Below are positions 21,613 to 35,079 of a stretch of 64,000 nt of DNA, piece by piece. Position numbers and translations under genes: made by a program. The stretch's first letter is position 1; the number at the start of each line of letters is the position of its first letter. Location: assembly GCA_964247055.1 (NCBI GenBank), contig OZ176057.1:3348001-3412000 (forward strand), given 5' to 3'. The notes under the pieces were generated by a model. That model was given only the letters and a program-made list of their open reading frames with translations. It was not told the DNA's origin and did no database searches. The stretch comes from Paragordius varius (Eukaryota > Nematomorpha).

Positions 21613-22750
21613 TGAGTTTGATGATACTTACGAAAATCGATTAATAAATTTATTTATAATTTTGCTGATGTTTGCATGATGTTAATTGAAATATTTTTTA
21701 TTGTAACCTATTATACTTTTAAACTCTCTTAAATGATATATGATTCATAAATATTTATTTTTTGCGCATTGTGCGAATATTACAGTAAATATCAGTGGAA
21801 CTTAAACTGCCAAGCCCTAAAAGTGTTTTGTTATGGCCCTGAAAAATTTACTGAATTCAGATGTACTTATTTTCAGTAGTATAAATATCTGCAAATGTCT
21901 CAAACACTTATTTTTTTATCGGTATTATATGGTGTACGGCCCTTGGAACAAGATAAAATTTGCAGTCCTTTATTTTTTGGGTAAGTATCACTGGTATATA
22001 TTGTGTGAACAAAGCTTTAACATAATGTAATTTTACACCATTACCGAATTTGGTCAAAAGAAGCAATATTTATTTTTTTATCTTAGCATATATTTTATTA
22101 TCGTGTTATCGGTTCTTGTAGGTTTATAAGAACTGGACTATTCGAGCGAAAAAGATTTTCGGTTACGTAAAAAATTAAGTCAAACATGGATATTAGATTT
22201 ACTTTTCTAATATAGTTTATTAGTTATAAAAAATTGGAATGAAACAGTATGCACATAACCAAATTTGTTTAGCACAATACAGTTAATTGTGCAATTTTTC
22301 GGATAAATTACGATTAAAATATTCTAAATTGGTTGGCAAGGCCAAACAAATGAAATATGTATATATATAGAATATTAAATTTTAGAGCATGTTCCGCTTT
22401 AAAAAACAATTTTTAATATGTGAAGGTTTCCCTAACCAAATTTTGATATCAAAAGCCACATAGGAAATAAAGTTAAAAAAACCAGTGGCTAAACAGCTGA
22501 CCCCAATTTCAACAAAAAGTCATATATTTTAAATTAAGTTTTCAAAAAATCAAAAAATGAAATTTATTTGCCCATGATAAAAATATACTTACAGACATGA
22601 TATTAAATTGTAAAAATTAAATATTTTATTAAAAAAGTGGACAGATTAAAAGATGGATGAATAGTATAGAAAAAATGTCACTAAAATCGACATTCAAAAG
22701 GTATATAAATAATGCGTATATGACATATTTTTTAAAAGAAACTCTAGTTT
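21612..22750. other. AT-rich region without recognised genes
   Basis: Contains only short frames lacking protein-like composition. No shared repeat and no exon with convincing splice sites were found. Confidence 0.4.
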
Positions 22751-23735
22751 TTACTCTACACATGAATATTAAGGAATATTATTTTTTGAATATGAAAAAA
22801 ATCCGAAACTTTTAATTTTCTCCTTGTATAAATTAAACATTAAAATCACGCCAGGTTCTGTAATAAAGAATGGCATGGTTACGGATATCAAAAACCTATA
22901 ATTGATATATATACAGGTATAAATAGATGTTAGAGTATAGAGGTAGTTTTGTAGGAGAAAACAAACTATACGAGATAAAAGCACAATTAATATTAGCAAA
23001 TTTAGAACAGTCAATTGGTATAAATCTCGTTTGGTTTCCCTCAACTGATATAGGCGTATTTGTGAGATTAAAAGTTTTTTCGATGTCTGACCAGTTTCTC
23101 CATTCAATGGCAGTTGAATGGCTTTTGGTTCGTGTAAAATGATGCCTGGCAACATAGGCAAATTTTTTGAGTCGTTTTTCTGGCGACAATGTTTGAAATA
23201 TTTTTTTATCACATTATATTTTACAAGTAAAGGTTTCCAATATCTCAACTTTAAACGTAAATCCTTTGTTTCATGTTGGTGATCCTTATTATTCGAAAAT
23301 AGATTATTATCTCTTGAATGAATTTTGCTGCTTCTTTGTGAATTCCATATAAGGAAATGCGTGAAATTGCAAATATTTATACGTACAACTTCTACAAGAG
23401 CACACGTTCCGAAAATTAAAAATATATAAGGAATCAACTTGGTCACAATAGTATTAAACGTTTAAATGAAATGTTTTGAGATGTTTCGTTTAAACCAGTC
23501 CGGTTTCATTTTATAAGCTAAATGTATTGTTATCAAAACAATGCTAATAATATAAGCACTGTATAAAAAGAGTTTGACACGATGCCAAGTTCTATTGTAA
23601 TTAAAAGTAAAAATTAATCTAATGACACGATAAAACATGGTCAGGAGAAGCGCATAGCTTTGGGTAGTTATTAGAATTTGATTGCATGAGAACAGTAGAT
23701 AGGGTTGCGGAAAAATTTCTAAAAAAATGCAAATT
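22750..23735 (-). pseudogene. Decayed multi-pass membrane-protein gene (chemoreceptor-like topology)
   Basis: On the minus strand a splice-acceptor-like TTTGCATTTTTTTAG precedes a reading frame from about 23,728. The first part has a charged start (MFYRVIRLIF near 23,637), a hydrophobic segment (YSAYIISIVLITIHLAY) and a loop (KMKPDWFKRNIS). An in-frame TAA follows near 23,464. The frame then resumes with a second hydrophobic segment (LIPYIFLIFGTCALVEVV) and a basic loop (LRYWKPLLVKYNVIKKYF). The most protein-like continuation, from 23,195 to 22,898, lies in a different frame (HFTRTKSHSTAIEWRNW, then NLTN and NQTR). So there is at least one stop and one frame change. Alternating membrane segments and loops resemble insect gustatory or odorant receptors, but no diagnostic motif is present, and an unrelated membrane protein is equally possible. 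Confidence 0.4.
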
Positions 23736-23749
23736 TTACCGATTGTGTG

Positions 23750-25040
23750 CGTTTACAAAAAGGCTATAGAATATATTCTGCTAAAAGACATCCATTTCTG
23801 TTTAAGACTCCTTTTCCAATGTTTAAAGATTATATTATGACAATGGTTTAATCTGAGTTTCGACCCAAAAGGTAAAGCCTTTGGAAAATATCGAATTAGG
23901 AGGAAGCATATTAGAATTGCATGTAACACTAAACATGTCTATTCTATAAAATTCATGATTTTCCGAATTTTAAACATAGGAAAAATGGAGTTTTATTTCA
24001 AAGAACAATAATCTTATTTTTTGGCTACCAAAAAATTAATTAAAATTACCCAAATGGATTTTTTTTATAAATGCAATTATTGTTAACTAATCGCCAATTG
24101 TGGCTGATAATAAATACGCCTTAATAAAAAATCTAATTTGTTAATTGATATTGGGGCATTATCATGCAAAGCGTGCACAATGGCTACGTTTTTTGGAAGT
24201 TTCACGTTTATAAAGAGATTTTTATGAAAAATATATATATAAGGGGGCTTTAGTTTTTTGAAATTACGTGTGTTCTCTAGTAATTAATTAGTTTAAATGA
24301 AACGTACATAAGGTAATTAAAAATTGGATCTAAGAGCTTAAATGATTATCCACATATATATCTCCCTATAAAGGTACTATTAGGCCAATTAAATTAAAAA
24401 TATTTAAAAAATTTTAACCCAAATCGTCAATATTAAAGTATGTTAATTATAAATTTTATTAGAAATTGAGATTTACACATTAAATACAATTTCATTCCCA
24501 TGGAATTAATATTTAAAAAATAAAAAAACTTACCTTCGCCTGCTATCAAACATAGGCTTCTATACATGAGTTGTCAAATTCCACTAAATGTTTGTGCATT
24601 TTTTAATTTTGAATGATGCTTTATCCGATCTTAGACAATTGCAGGTAAAAATTGTTAAATTTAAGCTGTGTCTGAGGTCGATTATCAATCATACTTTAAA
24701 CCAGATAGGTGTCAGTGACTTCCAAAATTAATATCTTATTATTCCCTGTAAATTTAATTTTTAGGTATCATGTCAGCCCAATATTGTGTATACCACATTA
24801 ATCTTTGATTAATTTTTTACTAGGCTTTTTAGGGAAACTTTATCAGCAATGGTAAAGCCGAAAGAATTGGATTTACTAATGCCCATGTGATTATATGAAA
24901 CCGGGTGATTTTTCAAGTTCTAGTGCGCCCCGCGGAACCATTTGTATTGGTAATGGGAGTTTTATATTAAAAAGAAAACATTTATTAAATACCAAAATTA
25001 AACATGTCTGTGTAATATCACATACTTGAATTACATATTA
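23750..25040. other. AT-rich region without recognised genes
   Basis: No convincing exon. A short GC-rich patch (GTGCGCCCCGCGGAACC, about 24,923) resembles hAT termini but has no partner that I can identify. Confidence 0.35.
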
Positions 25041-25049
25041 GCTACTTTG

Positions 25050-28000
25050 CTTGAAGATAAATTAACATTAACTACGTGTATCATAAAGTGTTATAAGTGT
25101 TTAAAGGTGCGTTTGTGTCCACGAAAATAGGATTTAACTTAACATTACTCTTTCCCTGTCCTTGATATCTATCTGGTGGGTGTCGGATTTGTATTGGGTA
25201 TGACCGTTCTGTGTGAGTCAGTGGTAGGTGATATAGTGGGTGTTTTTTGGGATTCCAACTCAATGATGGGTTTCGAGGGTTGAGGCGGTATGCCGAAGCT
25301 TCGGTCGTGACAGTAGGGTAGGTGAAACATAGGTCATGCGATGATGGTGTTTCTTCGGACGATGTTGTCTTTTCCATTATTCTTTCACATCCTTCCCTTG
25401 GACTCAGTTGATCAGCGTGTTTTCAGATGATTTTGTTACTATCTCGAATTTCATATGAGAGTAATCCGAGTCGTTTATTTATTCCTTTTCGCATTCATTA
25501 GTTCATTTTATATATTTTTTTCGTATTCAAGGTATTTGTGGTTCGGTTGTACACCTTCTAAGAAGTCTGTGTGTTTATATTACAGCCAAGTGATTGGATT
25601 GGGCGTAATACATTTTAGGAAAAATCGTGCGGGACATGTATTTGTAGCACTGTGAATAATGCGGTATCCCCAAAGCGTATTATTTAATTTAAATGCAAGC
25701 CACCGTCTCTGCTGACCGGTAATGTGTATTGAGGGTATATATCACTCGTTCCACCATTCGCTCGTTTTTGGATGATAGGGAACTGATGTTACATGTTTAA
25801 TGTTTCCCGTTTCCCTGTATTTTTTAAACTCCTTAGATGTAAAGTAAGACGCGTTGTCGGTTACTCTCATTTTTGGAGATCCATATCGACTGAAACATTC
25901 GTCTAGGAAATTTAAAATATTTTTTGTCGATATAATTTCGATAGTTTAACTCCGACCCACGTGAATAATTGTCAATAATAACTATCCAATAAAAATTGTT
26001 TATTGGGCCTGCTACATCTAGATGTAATCTCTTCCATATTGCTGTAGTAGTGTCCCATTTGTAGGGGGTGTTAAGTTTTCGCATCGGACGGTTTTCTTGA
26101 CATTTTTTACACGTATCTACCTACTTTTTTATGTCGCTTTCCATGTTGTGTTAAAAGACAATTTGTTTTGCTAGTTCGTACATTGCTTGGGACCCCGGGT
26201 GTCCGACGTGTAATAATTGTAATTACTTTTTAAGATTCGGGAATTAATAAACTATCATGCCAATATAATAACCCGTACGTATTTTCAATTTCATTTTTAA
26301 AATAGTGGAATTATTATTTTATTGGACCAATTGTTTGTTCTTATTGCACCTATTAACTGTTTTAATACAAAGTCGGTTTCGGTCTGGCTTCTAATATGGT
26401 CACGATTTATATTGAATAGATTACAATTGACAAACCTTACATGTTTCGCTGTTTGAAGGCTTTCTGTATCTTATTGTTGTGGTTCTGTCGGCATGCGAGA
26501 CAATGGATCTGCAATGTTTTCGTGATTTTTAATGTACCGTAGATTGTAATTAAATTCGCTAGCTTTATATATCAAACGTGGTAGCTTGGAATTATTTATT
26601 TGGTTTAGTTTTCAATTATTTCCAATAAACTTTTTATGGTCTGTGATTAGTACGCAGTTCAAACTTCTTCCCCGTAATAAAAGTTTCGAATTTTTCAAAA
26701 GCGAAAAGTATGGCTTGTCATTTCTTTTCTATCACTGAATAATTTTCTTCGGGTTTAGACCATTTTCTAGATGCGTAGGCAATGGGTTTATTTATGACCC
26801 AATGCGGTGGTCTGTAGTGATACTGCTCCGTACCCTTTGTTCGATCCGTCTGTTTTAATTATTATAGGTAACTCAGGGTTGAACAGAGTTAGTTTAACAA
26901 TAGGAATATTTAACTTTTGGCTCTGTTATAACAGTCCTCTTGTGGTCCATCAGGGTTTTTTATAACTCATTAGATCGTGAAGTATAGCCTAACTATGCAA
27001 TTTCGGGAGGAATCGTGAAAATTTATTAAGCCTAAGAAGGACTTGAGTGTTGTTTTGTCAGTGGGTTTTGGGAAGTCTTGTATGGCTTCTTTATCGGCCG
27101 GTGGTGATATGCCGTTTTTGATATAACTATCCTAAATAACTTACAGATGGTAATAATTTTAGTTTTCTTTACTTAATTTTAAACCAGATTCGTCTAGACG
27201 CTTAAATACCCTTTCTAAGTTTTTTTATGATAGTTTCGGTTTTTCTATTATTAAAATATCGCCCAAATATACAGTTGTTCCTGGGCAATCACCTAAAATT
27301 TTACCCATTAATCTTTAAAAAATGCAGGGGGCGCTTGTTAGGCCAAAGTAAAGCCTTTTATATGTAAAATACCCTAGGGGTGTGGTAATTGTTAGTAACT
27401 TTTGACTTTCTTGATCTATTGGCAATTGCAGATATGCGTCTTTCAAATCGATTAACGACCAATCCTATTTTGGAATTAATTCGTCATATGTCAGTATATT
27501 ATAAATATCATCTACTAGATGTGGATTTATTGCAACACGATAATCTGCACATAACCTTAAAGCACCATTCGCTTTTGTTATACAAACAATAGGGGTGGCC
27601 CAGGTTAGTTTCTCAGTCGTAGGGTCTATGGTTTGATTTTGTCCGCTTCTAAAGTCTCTTAATTTCAGAGTCGACTTTTTTTAATTGTATTGGAATGCTG
27701 CGACACTTAAAAATTTTTGGTTTTGTATTGTTTTTAAAAAAAGTTTGATAGGAGCAGTGAAACACCCTAACTTTTCACGAAACAGTGAAATAATTTTATT
27801 AACAAATAAATTTTCCTCAAATATATTATTATTAAAATGTTTACGCCAAATTATCAGTTTTATGGCATTCGGGAATTCTTGTAGCCAATCCCAACAAGAA
27901 TTTCTGGGGCCTTCTTGCCGCTTACAACCATACGCGCCAAAGATTTTGTTTCACCATCCTACCCCGACCATACACCTACCCTTGGAATCGAATCTTTGTC

Positions 28001-28370
28001 CACCATAGCTATACAAATCTGAGCCAGTTTCTTGCAACTCGGGCCTCCCATTTTTTTCCCACTGAAAACCAATTGTAGATACACTTGAACCTGTGTCTAC
28101 AATCATGCGTATTGGCTTACCATTAATTACTGTTGTTATCTTAGGGGTGGCTCCACATTTGATATGCTGAACGTTGCTAATCATTTTCTTCTTGCAGTAC
28201 GGCTGGAAGTGATTCCAGCATTGACACTAAAATTGCTTGCCCCAAGGTGGGCATCTGCCGGGTGAATGACCTAACCCGCAAAATCGGCACTTGTTTTGGT
28301 ATTTCCGAGCTGTAGTCTGCAATATCGGGCCATCTATTGTTGATTGGTGTGCTTTTTCAAAGTTGGGAAA
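25050..28370 (-). mobile_element. Ty3/Gypsy-like LTR retrotransposon fossil, longer copy
   Basis: In minus-strand order the parts are a nucleocapsid-like end of gag (about 28,200-28,360), retropepsin with DTGSS (27,951-28,184), reverse transcriptase and RNase H relics (about 26,450-27,650), an integrase-like segment (about 25,830-26,130) and an LTR-like end (about 25,050-25,140) shared with 1,915-2,010. The copy lacks its upstream gag and 5' end. It is broken by many changes and is old; synteny with the copy at 561-2,010 supports a single family. Confidence 0.8.
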
Positions 28371-28930
28371 GACAGCAGGGACCATAGCGCTATGTTGATA
28401 CACACTGTGCGATTTAATGGATTGAATGTGCTCAATTTTTTTTGATATATCTTAAATAGCAACAACTGTTTTTTATACTTACAGATTAAACATCAGTGAT
28501 TTGCTTTAATCGTTTTTTAGCAATCCAAACATTCATAAGTAAAAAATGTAAAAAATAGAAGTTTTCATATCTAATACAGGAGAAGAGGATTTGAATATTT
28601 AACAACGTTAAATACAGAATTGTTTATGATTTGTGGTAAATATTATCTCAAATATCGTAAATCAAAATGAAAAAGTAATAAAGTGTTAATGAAATTGGAC
28701 TTTGGGTTTAAAGTATAAATATAGATGCTCCCAAGATTGTATCACCCAAATAGATTTTAATATTTTTTTAATATAATTATAATTGAAAATATATTTAGAA
28801 AACTAGTCTCTAATTGCTATTTATATTTATATTTATATATATAAATATAAAATAGACCTAAATAAAAAATTTAATATGTATATCGATATTAATTACAAGA
28901 AAATTTGGATGTTTAAATTTAATGAAAGCT
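28370..28930. other. AT-rich spacer
   Basis: Lies between the Gypsy fossil and the next hAT element. No gene or repeat recognised. Confidence 0.4.
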
Positions 28931-28936
28931 TTAGTC

Positions 28937-30979
28937 TGGCAAGGGGTGCATCATGCTCCGGGCGTCGTTATTTAGGGGCGCCAATCATTAAAATAATATA
29001 AATATTATATAAATGAGATGAAGAGCAAACATTATGCGAACAACTTTCAAGTAGGTATCCCCTCCAACATGTGCAAACTTATTTTTTCGCTTAAAAAACT
29101 TTTTATCACGTACATATTATTATTTATTTAATTGCCTTTAATTTATTTTAACCTCTCTCTCTGTTCAAAAATTTATCTCTTATTCTTATTTATAATTCAT
29201 TTCATTTTAATCATATTCGATTTTAAAACCCATTTAATTTATTTAAACCCCCAAGATTTTCTCTAACAAGGTAGATTTTTATTATTATTATTATAGCCTT
29301 TTATTTTTTATATTTTCATTTTCATCAAATATTAATGCCTAAATTCAGCGGTTACGCAAATAGGAAAGAAAACAGGAAGAGAATAAAACAAATAAAATGC
29401 GAATGAATATGAAACCTTATTTAACGAAAATATCGAATTGAAAAAAGTGTATGCGACACAAACATAACCATACCCCTTTATAATAAGAAATACACCTAAA
29501 GCCTAGTTTTTAATAAATATAGATGATAAAACTACAAATAAACCATGTAATTCCATGCAATGTCAATTGAAAATGTAATTTTAAAAATCTTATGTATTAT
29601 TCAGTTATCAAATTGTAGATCTCAATGCTATGATAATGCAGTTGTAATGTCGGGTCACATTTCAGGCGTTCAACGAAATGGGATTAAAAATTAAACTAAA
29701 AATCTGTTAAGCGTGAGTCTGAAATCCGATGGAGTGTTGGAATTTAAGCATTTATTGCCATTGTTGAGGGAATAGATGATTTGATAGAGCTATTAGAGAT
29801 GTGTTTTAAATTTCAATTTTTTAACAATAATTTTTTTCTGGCATCAAGTACTTAGAAGAATCGATAAGGTTTAACATAGACTGCAAGATCCTAAAATTAA
29901 TTTTAATGAAGCATTTAAGAACCTTGAATCCTAATTGAAGTATCAGATTTTCGGAATCAATTTTGCGATGAAGCCATAAAAAAAGCAAAATTGTATGTGA
30001 AAATTGGGATGTTTCTATATCATCAGCCCGTGCAAGAAAGCCATATTCCCAGGAGAATTAGATGGATTAATTCTTTCTACAGAAAGTGAAATTTATCAGG
30101 GTTATGAAACAAGTATTGGATAAATTGGAACATGAAATGGAAAAGCGATTTTCTAAGCTAAGAGATGTAAATTCTAAATTTGGATTTTTGTTAAATATTA
30201 AAAATTATTGACACTTAATAACAATAATGATTCTAAAACAATTGTAAATCTATAGGCGAATTTTACAATACAGTTTTAATGGAACAGATCTTTTTATAGA
30301 AATTTGTGAATGTCGGATGTTATCCTAAGTCGAAAAGATGTCATCCTAATCTGTTATAACTCTTAATCTTTATAATTTCATACGGGGAAGATGTGATTCC
30401 CAATTTAAGGGTTGCACCAAATACTATTAATTATTTCAACGTCAGTCGTTAGTTAATGAAAGGTCATTTAGCAAATTGATATTAATTTTAACATATATGC
30501 GATCGACAATAAGTCAAGATCGTTTGAATGACTTAACATTGTTGAGGTGGAAAGAAATTAATATGAGAGATTTTAATAATATAAATTTATTTATATGACT
30601 GTGCTGTCTATGGAAATTGTATATAAAAAATGTTTTTGTTGCATATATTGAATTGATCTTATGATAATGGCGAACAATAAAAAAATAATTGTAAATCTAA
30701 GCGAATTACAATACAATTTTAACAGAATTATAATGCAATTTATTTAATAAAATTTTAATTATGTGAAGATTTTATCACTTGGTAAGGAAAAAGGCAACTA
30801 AGAGAAAAATATCTTTTATGTAAAAATTTTTCTGGTTACCTAAATTGCTGAAAAATCTCATTTGCATGTTCTTATTATTTTTGCATTATTTAAATTTAAC
30901 TATAAAAAATCATTTAGGCGCCCCTAAATAACGGCGCCCGGGGCATGATGACCCCCCCCCCCCCCTCGGTACGCCCCTG
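28937..30979 (+). mobile_element. hAT transposon, ZMYM1-like family, longer copy
   Basis: The right end TCGGTACGCCCCTG (to 30,979) matches the family at 20,083-21,454, and the left end is a damaged version (CAAGGGGTGCATCATG, CCGGGCGTCGTTATTTAGGG). The subterminal GC-rich blocks are mirrored at both ends. On the plus strand, near 29,333, the frame starts MPKFSGYANRK, homologous to the other copy. Around 29,650 a degraded transposase segment continues (SLKSDGVLEFKHLLPLL, then IDDLIELLEM). Stops and frame changes are frequent, so the element is inactive, but it retains more transposase than its relative. A run of about 15 C sits inside the right end. Confidence 0.7.
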
Positions 30980-31710
30980 GGTAAAGTATTTTTGTTTAAC
31001 ATTTATATTATCAAACGGAAAAATATGGAAATGTATTCGAGTTTATGTATTGACAATCTTTTCTAGCAATTAGCAGTGCAATATCGACAATTTTAAAAGC
31101 AATATTTCAGATTACGTCATGATCACTGTTTTTTAATTGATTTGCAATGTGCACGACTTAATCATCTTAAACCTTAATTAACTAATTATGTCAACATCAA
31201 TTCCTTTTAATTAAAATTAAAACTGCGGCGTGATACTCTTTTTTAATTTGATGGTATTTACTATTTTGAACCACATGTCGATTATCTAAAACCTGGTATG
31301 CAGTAATCCATAAAATCTTGTAAATTATTAGGATCTTTGCCGTTACAAACCATTTTTTACTTCAATCAACTAAAATCCATCGCAAAATGTTCAGTTAATT
31401 CTCCATTGTAAATTCAATCATTTGAATCATGTAAATGTTTTTGTATTTTTACACTGATTGTTGAACCAAAGGTCTTCTAAATAATCATATACTATAATGA
31501 ATGAGGAAATAAAAATAACTACCCGAAAAGAACTTTTTGTTTTTATTGAAACGACCTGTGCTAGTCAATCCAACAATGTAATACATCAATCTTTTAATAC
31601 TTAATATGCATACGCGCCCGCGTGAGATTTTCTCCCAGAAAAGTAGCCGGGAAAAAAGGCTGGCCACTTCTGCTCTATCCGATCTTAGTCAATTGCAAAA
31701 ATGTTTTTTA
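30980..31710. other. AT-rich spacer
   Basis: No coding signal. TCCGATCTTAG(T/A)CAATTGCA is shared between 31,678 and 24,627, a short match of unclear meaning. Confidence 0.35.
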
Positions 31711-31713
31711 AAC

Positions 31714-31860
31714 CAGTGGTACTCACCAAAAAAATTTGTCGGGCCAAATAAAAGTATTTTTTTGGAGGGCCATGAACTTATAATGGCAATATTCCACAGC
31801 TATTAGACACTTATACTATTCAGCACAATGATTTTTTTGCGGATCGCATGCACATCCAGC
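31714..31860 (-). mobile_element. 3' terminal fragment of the BED-finger hAT family
   Basis: Begins CAGTGGTACTCACCAAAAAA and aligns with the complement of 54,115-54,261, the 3' end of the hAT at 51.4-54.3 kb, including AGGGCCAT and ATAATGGCAA. Only the terminal ~150 bp is clear; the transposase is absent. Confidence 0.7.
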
Positions 31861-32009
31861 AACTCGTTTTGCAGCATTTAGTTTAAAAAATTAAAATATT
31901 TTGATAACAACAATTTCCCTATATTTATTATGCTTGCCCCAACGCCATAAAGAAAAGAAATTTATTTATATTTAAATTTATCTATTATATTTTATTTATT
32001 GACTATACT

Positions 32010-34600
32010 TCTTAATGGTAATATGAACAATATAGGATCTCTCAAAGCCCATTTATCATCTCCAAGCTAACAAATAAAAACATAGACATTTGTCGCCTTC
32101 AAGAGACACGAGACAAAGATGGACGAAACAAAGTCATTGATAATCATAGAGGTACCACCAGATATTGTTCTAATTGGTGGTGATTTAAATGGAGTTGGAG
32201 CAAAAAACGATAATTATGAAAATGTTCATGGAAATTACGGTTTTGGCCTTGAACATGGAGAAGCAATACTTGATTTCTGCAATTCCTTAAATTTAGTTGG
32301 AGCTAACACTTTCTTTACAAAACCAAATAAGGCTAACCTAGCAATGACAATAAATCAATAATTGATTAAGTCCTAATCAACCAAAAACACCGCTTTTGTA
32401 TAAGGAATATAAATACTTATGCATGTGAAACATTCTCTGATAGTAGCCGAACTACAGATAAGTAGTAATAATAATAAAAAATAAAATTAAAATCAAAAAA
32501 GGATAGTAATGCTCTATCTAAACCAAAAAAGATGCACCACTTTCAAAATAAGACAGCCATTATAGCTGTAGATGAAAATATGTGTATTGAAAATACATGG
32601 ACCCATTTAAAAAACGGGGCAGTAAAGACTGCACTTAAAGTTTGCGGCAAAAAAAGTATGGCAGTAAGCCACAAAAGCAATAATGGTGGTCAAATTAAAT
32701 TGATTGTCACACATCGAAAAAATTTGAATTATTTAAAAAATGTAAAAAATCAGGTTTCGATAAATTAACTTATGTATATAAAAAATGTTCATAAGATAAA
32801 TGATGTCCAAAAGAACAAGAGGAAAAGAGAAATACCTGATAAAATAGAAAGAGATACATCCAATTTGAGAATATATAGAAAGGTAAAAAGAATACAAAAT
32901 AAGATATGCCAACCTATAAATATATATTAATTATAAAAACGAAAACTATCACCACACCTGACGACGTGAAACGAACTTGGCTTGAATATATGAAGGGACT
33001 CTTAAATAAATCAAATCACGATGAATAACTGCCAATATTTAACATTGGCCCCACACCTTTCCTCAACGAAATTGACATAGAAAACAAAACAATAAAGCGG
33101 CTGGACTGAACTCTCGAAAAGTATAAAATTTAAGGATCCCATTTTAACAACACTTTTTAACAAAATAATTTGATAATAAGATCCCAACCGATTGGAACAC
33201 AGTATTACTCCAATTAAAAATAAAGGGAATAAACCAAATTGCACATCATAAAGCCCAATTAAACTCCTGGAACATACTATAAAAGTTTTTGAATCAATCT
33301 TAGCTCAGAAAATAAGGGACATAGTTAATATTGACAACATGCAGTTTGCCTTCCGAAGGCTGCAGCACAACTAATAAGGCGTCTCCAAGAAAACTGTCTT
33401 TCTAAAGGAAGCCAATTATACCATCTATTTATTGACATGGAAAAAGCGTTTAAAAATCCCTGGAACGCTTATTTTCGGGTGTCATCAAAAAAAGGAATAG
33501 ACAAATAGATCATAGATGCAATTAGGTTATTATATGACAACGGTAAACTTGTGTTAACACACACATACACATTTTGGGTACACAATTTCATTCCACATCA
33601 CAACAGGTGTACACAAGGTTCTGTTCTCGGCCCCCTACTATTCACCATAATCATAGACACCATCAGTGATAAGATTCGTACAGATCTATGGGCTCAACTA
33701 CGCTGATGATCTATGGTTAACGTCAGAAATTCTAAACGAACTCAGTCAAAAGTTCAAAAGTTGGAAAAACTGCCTTGAGCGTCATGGTCTTACAACCAAC
33801 ATTCAAAAAACTAAGATTATGATAACAGGTGACAAAAGGACTGATAAAATCAAATACCCATGCCGCGCATGTGAGACTAAACTCAATCCAATGCATTAAG
33901 TGTCAATACTGGTTACATTAACCATGTTCAGGATTAAATGGAAGTCTAATAAATAATAATAATTACATATGCCCCCCATGTACTCTATCCAAACAATATA
34001 TTCCACACATAGATGCTTCCTACCTTATAGGTGATAGCGACATTGAAAAAGTAGAAAAGTTCTATTTTGGTGATACCATTTCCGCTCAAGAAGGTTCATC
34101 TGAAGCCACCAAAAATCGTATAAAAATTGGTTGGGGTTAATACAACCAATATAGACACATATTCACCAACAAACATATATCTTCAAAACAAAAATAAAAT
34201 ATACCTGATTGGCGTTAGGCTTACTATAACATATGCTTGCGAAACATGGCAAATAAGTAAAAGACAGGAAAATATGCTGGATAATATGGAATAAACAATG
34301 ATAAATACATTTAAGCGAACAATCGCTAATGATAAACAAATCCTACCAATCTCAAAATATATCCAAATCCGTAGACTCGGCCACTACGGTCACCAAAGAT
34401 TAGATAACAATAATTGGATAAAAAATATAACAAACTTTAAGCCAAACAAACAAAACAGTGGTCGTCCATCATTAAAATGGGACAAAAACACAGGCCAAAA
34501 ATAAAAGCCGGGGACAGGTTAAACAAAAAAATCTTCAATGCAATGATTAATCACCTAAACCCCGTCACGACGGAATGCCAAGGGACCCTCCAACTATCTA
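32010..34600 (+). mobile_element. RTE-like LINE with C-terminal zinc finger, degraded
   Basis: The order is that of a non-LTR retrotransposon. An endonuclease region comes first (CRLQETRDK near 32,092-32,120, then GGDLNGVGAKNDNYENVHG and NTFFTKPNKA at 32,175-32,330). Reverse-transcriptase remnants follow (32,990-33,720), including GVHKVLFS-type and LNYADDLWL motifs (YADD near 33,700). A Cys-rich finger (YPCRAC near 33,850, then SIQCIKCQYWLH, CSGLNGSL and YICPPC after a frame change) and a C-terminal region (RRLGHYGHQRLDNNNWIKN, 34,365-34,425) complete it. Similar elements with this PHD-like finger occur in many invertebrates. Several stops and frame changes show it is dead. Confidence 0.8.
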
Positions 34601-34829
34601 TCAATAGATATTTATTTATTGTATATTGTCAATTTCTTTGTCTAATAACAATCCTTTCATTCAGACGTATTTCTCGTGCAAAAGAGATAACAACCTTAGC
34701 GAATTCGGGCAGTTTATATTTTAATATAAAGATACGACATTTTTATAAAGTTCTATTATATGGATCATCAATAACATTTTCTGCAGAGTCTTCGTTAATA
34801 AAAAAAATATTCTGTGGTATCGTATACTG

Positions 34830-35077
34830 GGGCTGGTATATTTGGATCATTTTGCATTTTCGTTTTAAAATTATAATGGAAAACCTGACTTTGGAATACC
34901 ACTTGTATTGATTTGCTCGTTTAAATATGTATAATTGTTTTTTAAAATTAAATTAAAATTAAATTATAAAAAAATCCTGTTGGCGGCCTCAAATTTTTTA
35001 TTTGTTTTGGCCTTTTCATGCCATTAGGTAACAGAAAATGCAAAAAATATGGTGGTGCAAAACCTTGTTAAGCAGTC
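34830..35077 (-). mobile_element. Truncated relative of the PIF/Harbinger-like element at 39,502
   Basis: The complement of 35,077-34,860 aligns with 39,502-39,720, including GGTTTTGCACCACC, GCATTTTCTGATACC, GGCCAAAAC and GATACAAGT..TATTCCA. TTA follows its terminus at 35,078-35,080. The other end is missing. Confidence 0.65.
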
Positions 35078-35079
35078 TT

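Noticed and set aside
34477-34911. A 144-codon frame after the first LINE
   Set aside because: It runs from the LINE's end through unrelated sequence into the inverted PIF-like fragment, and its composition is not protein-like.
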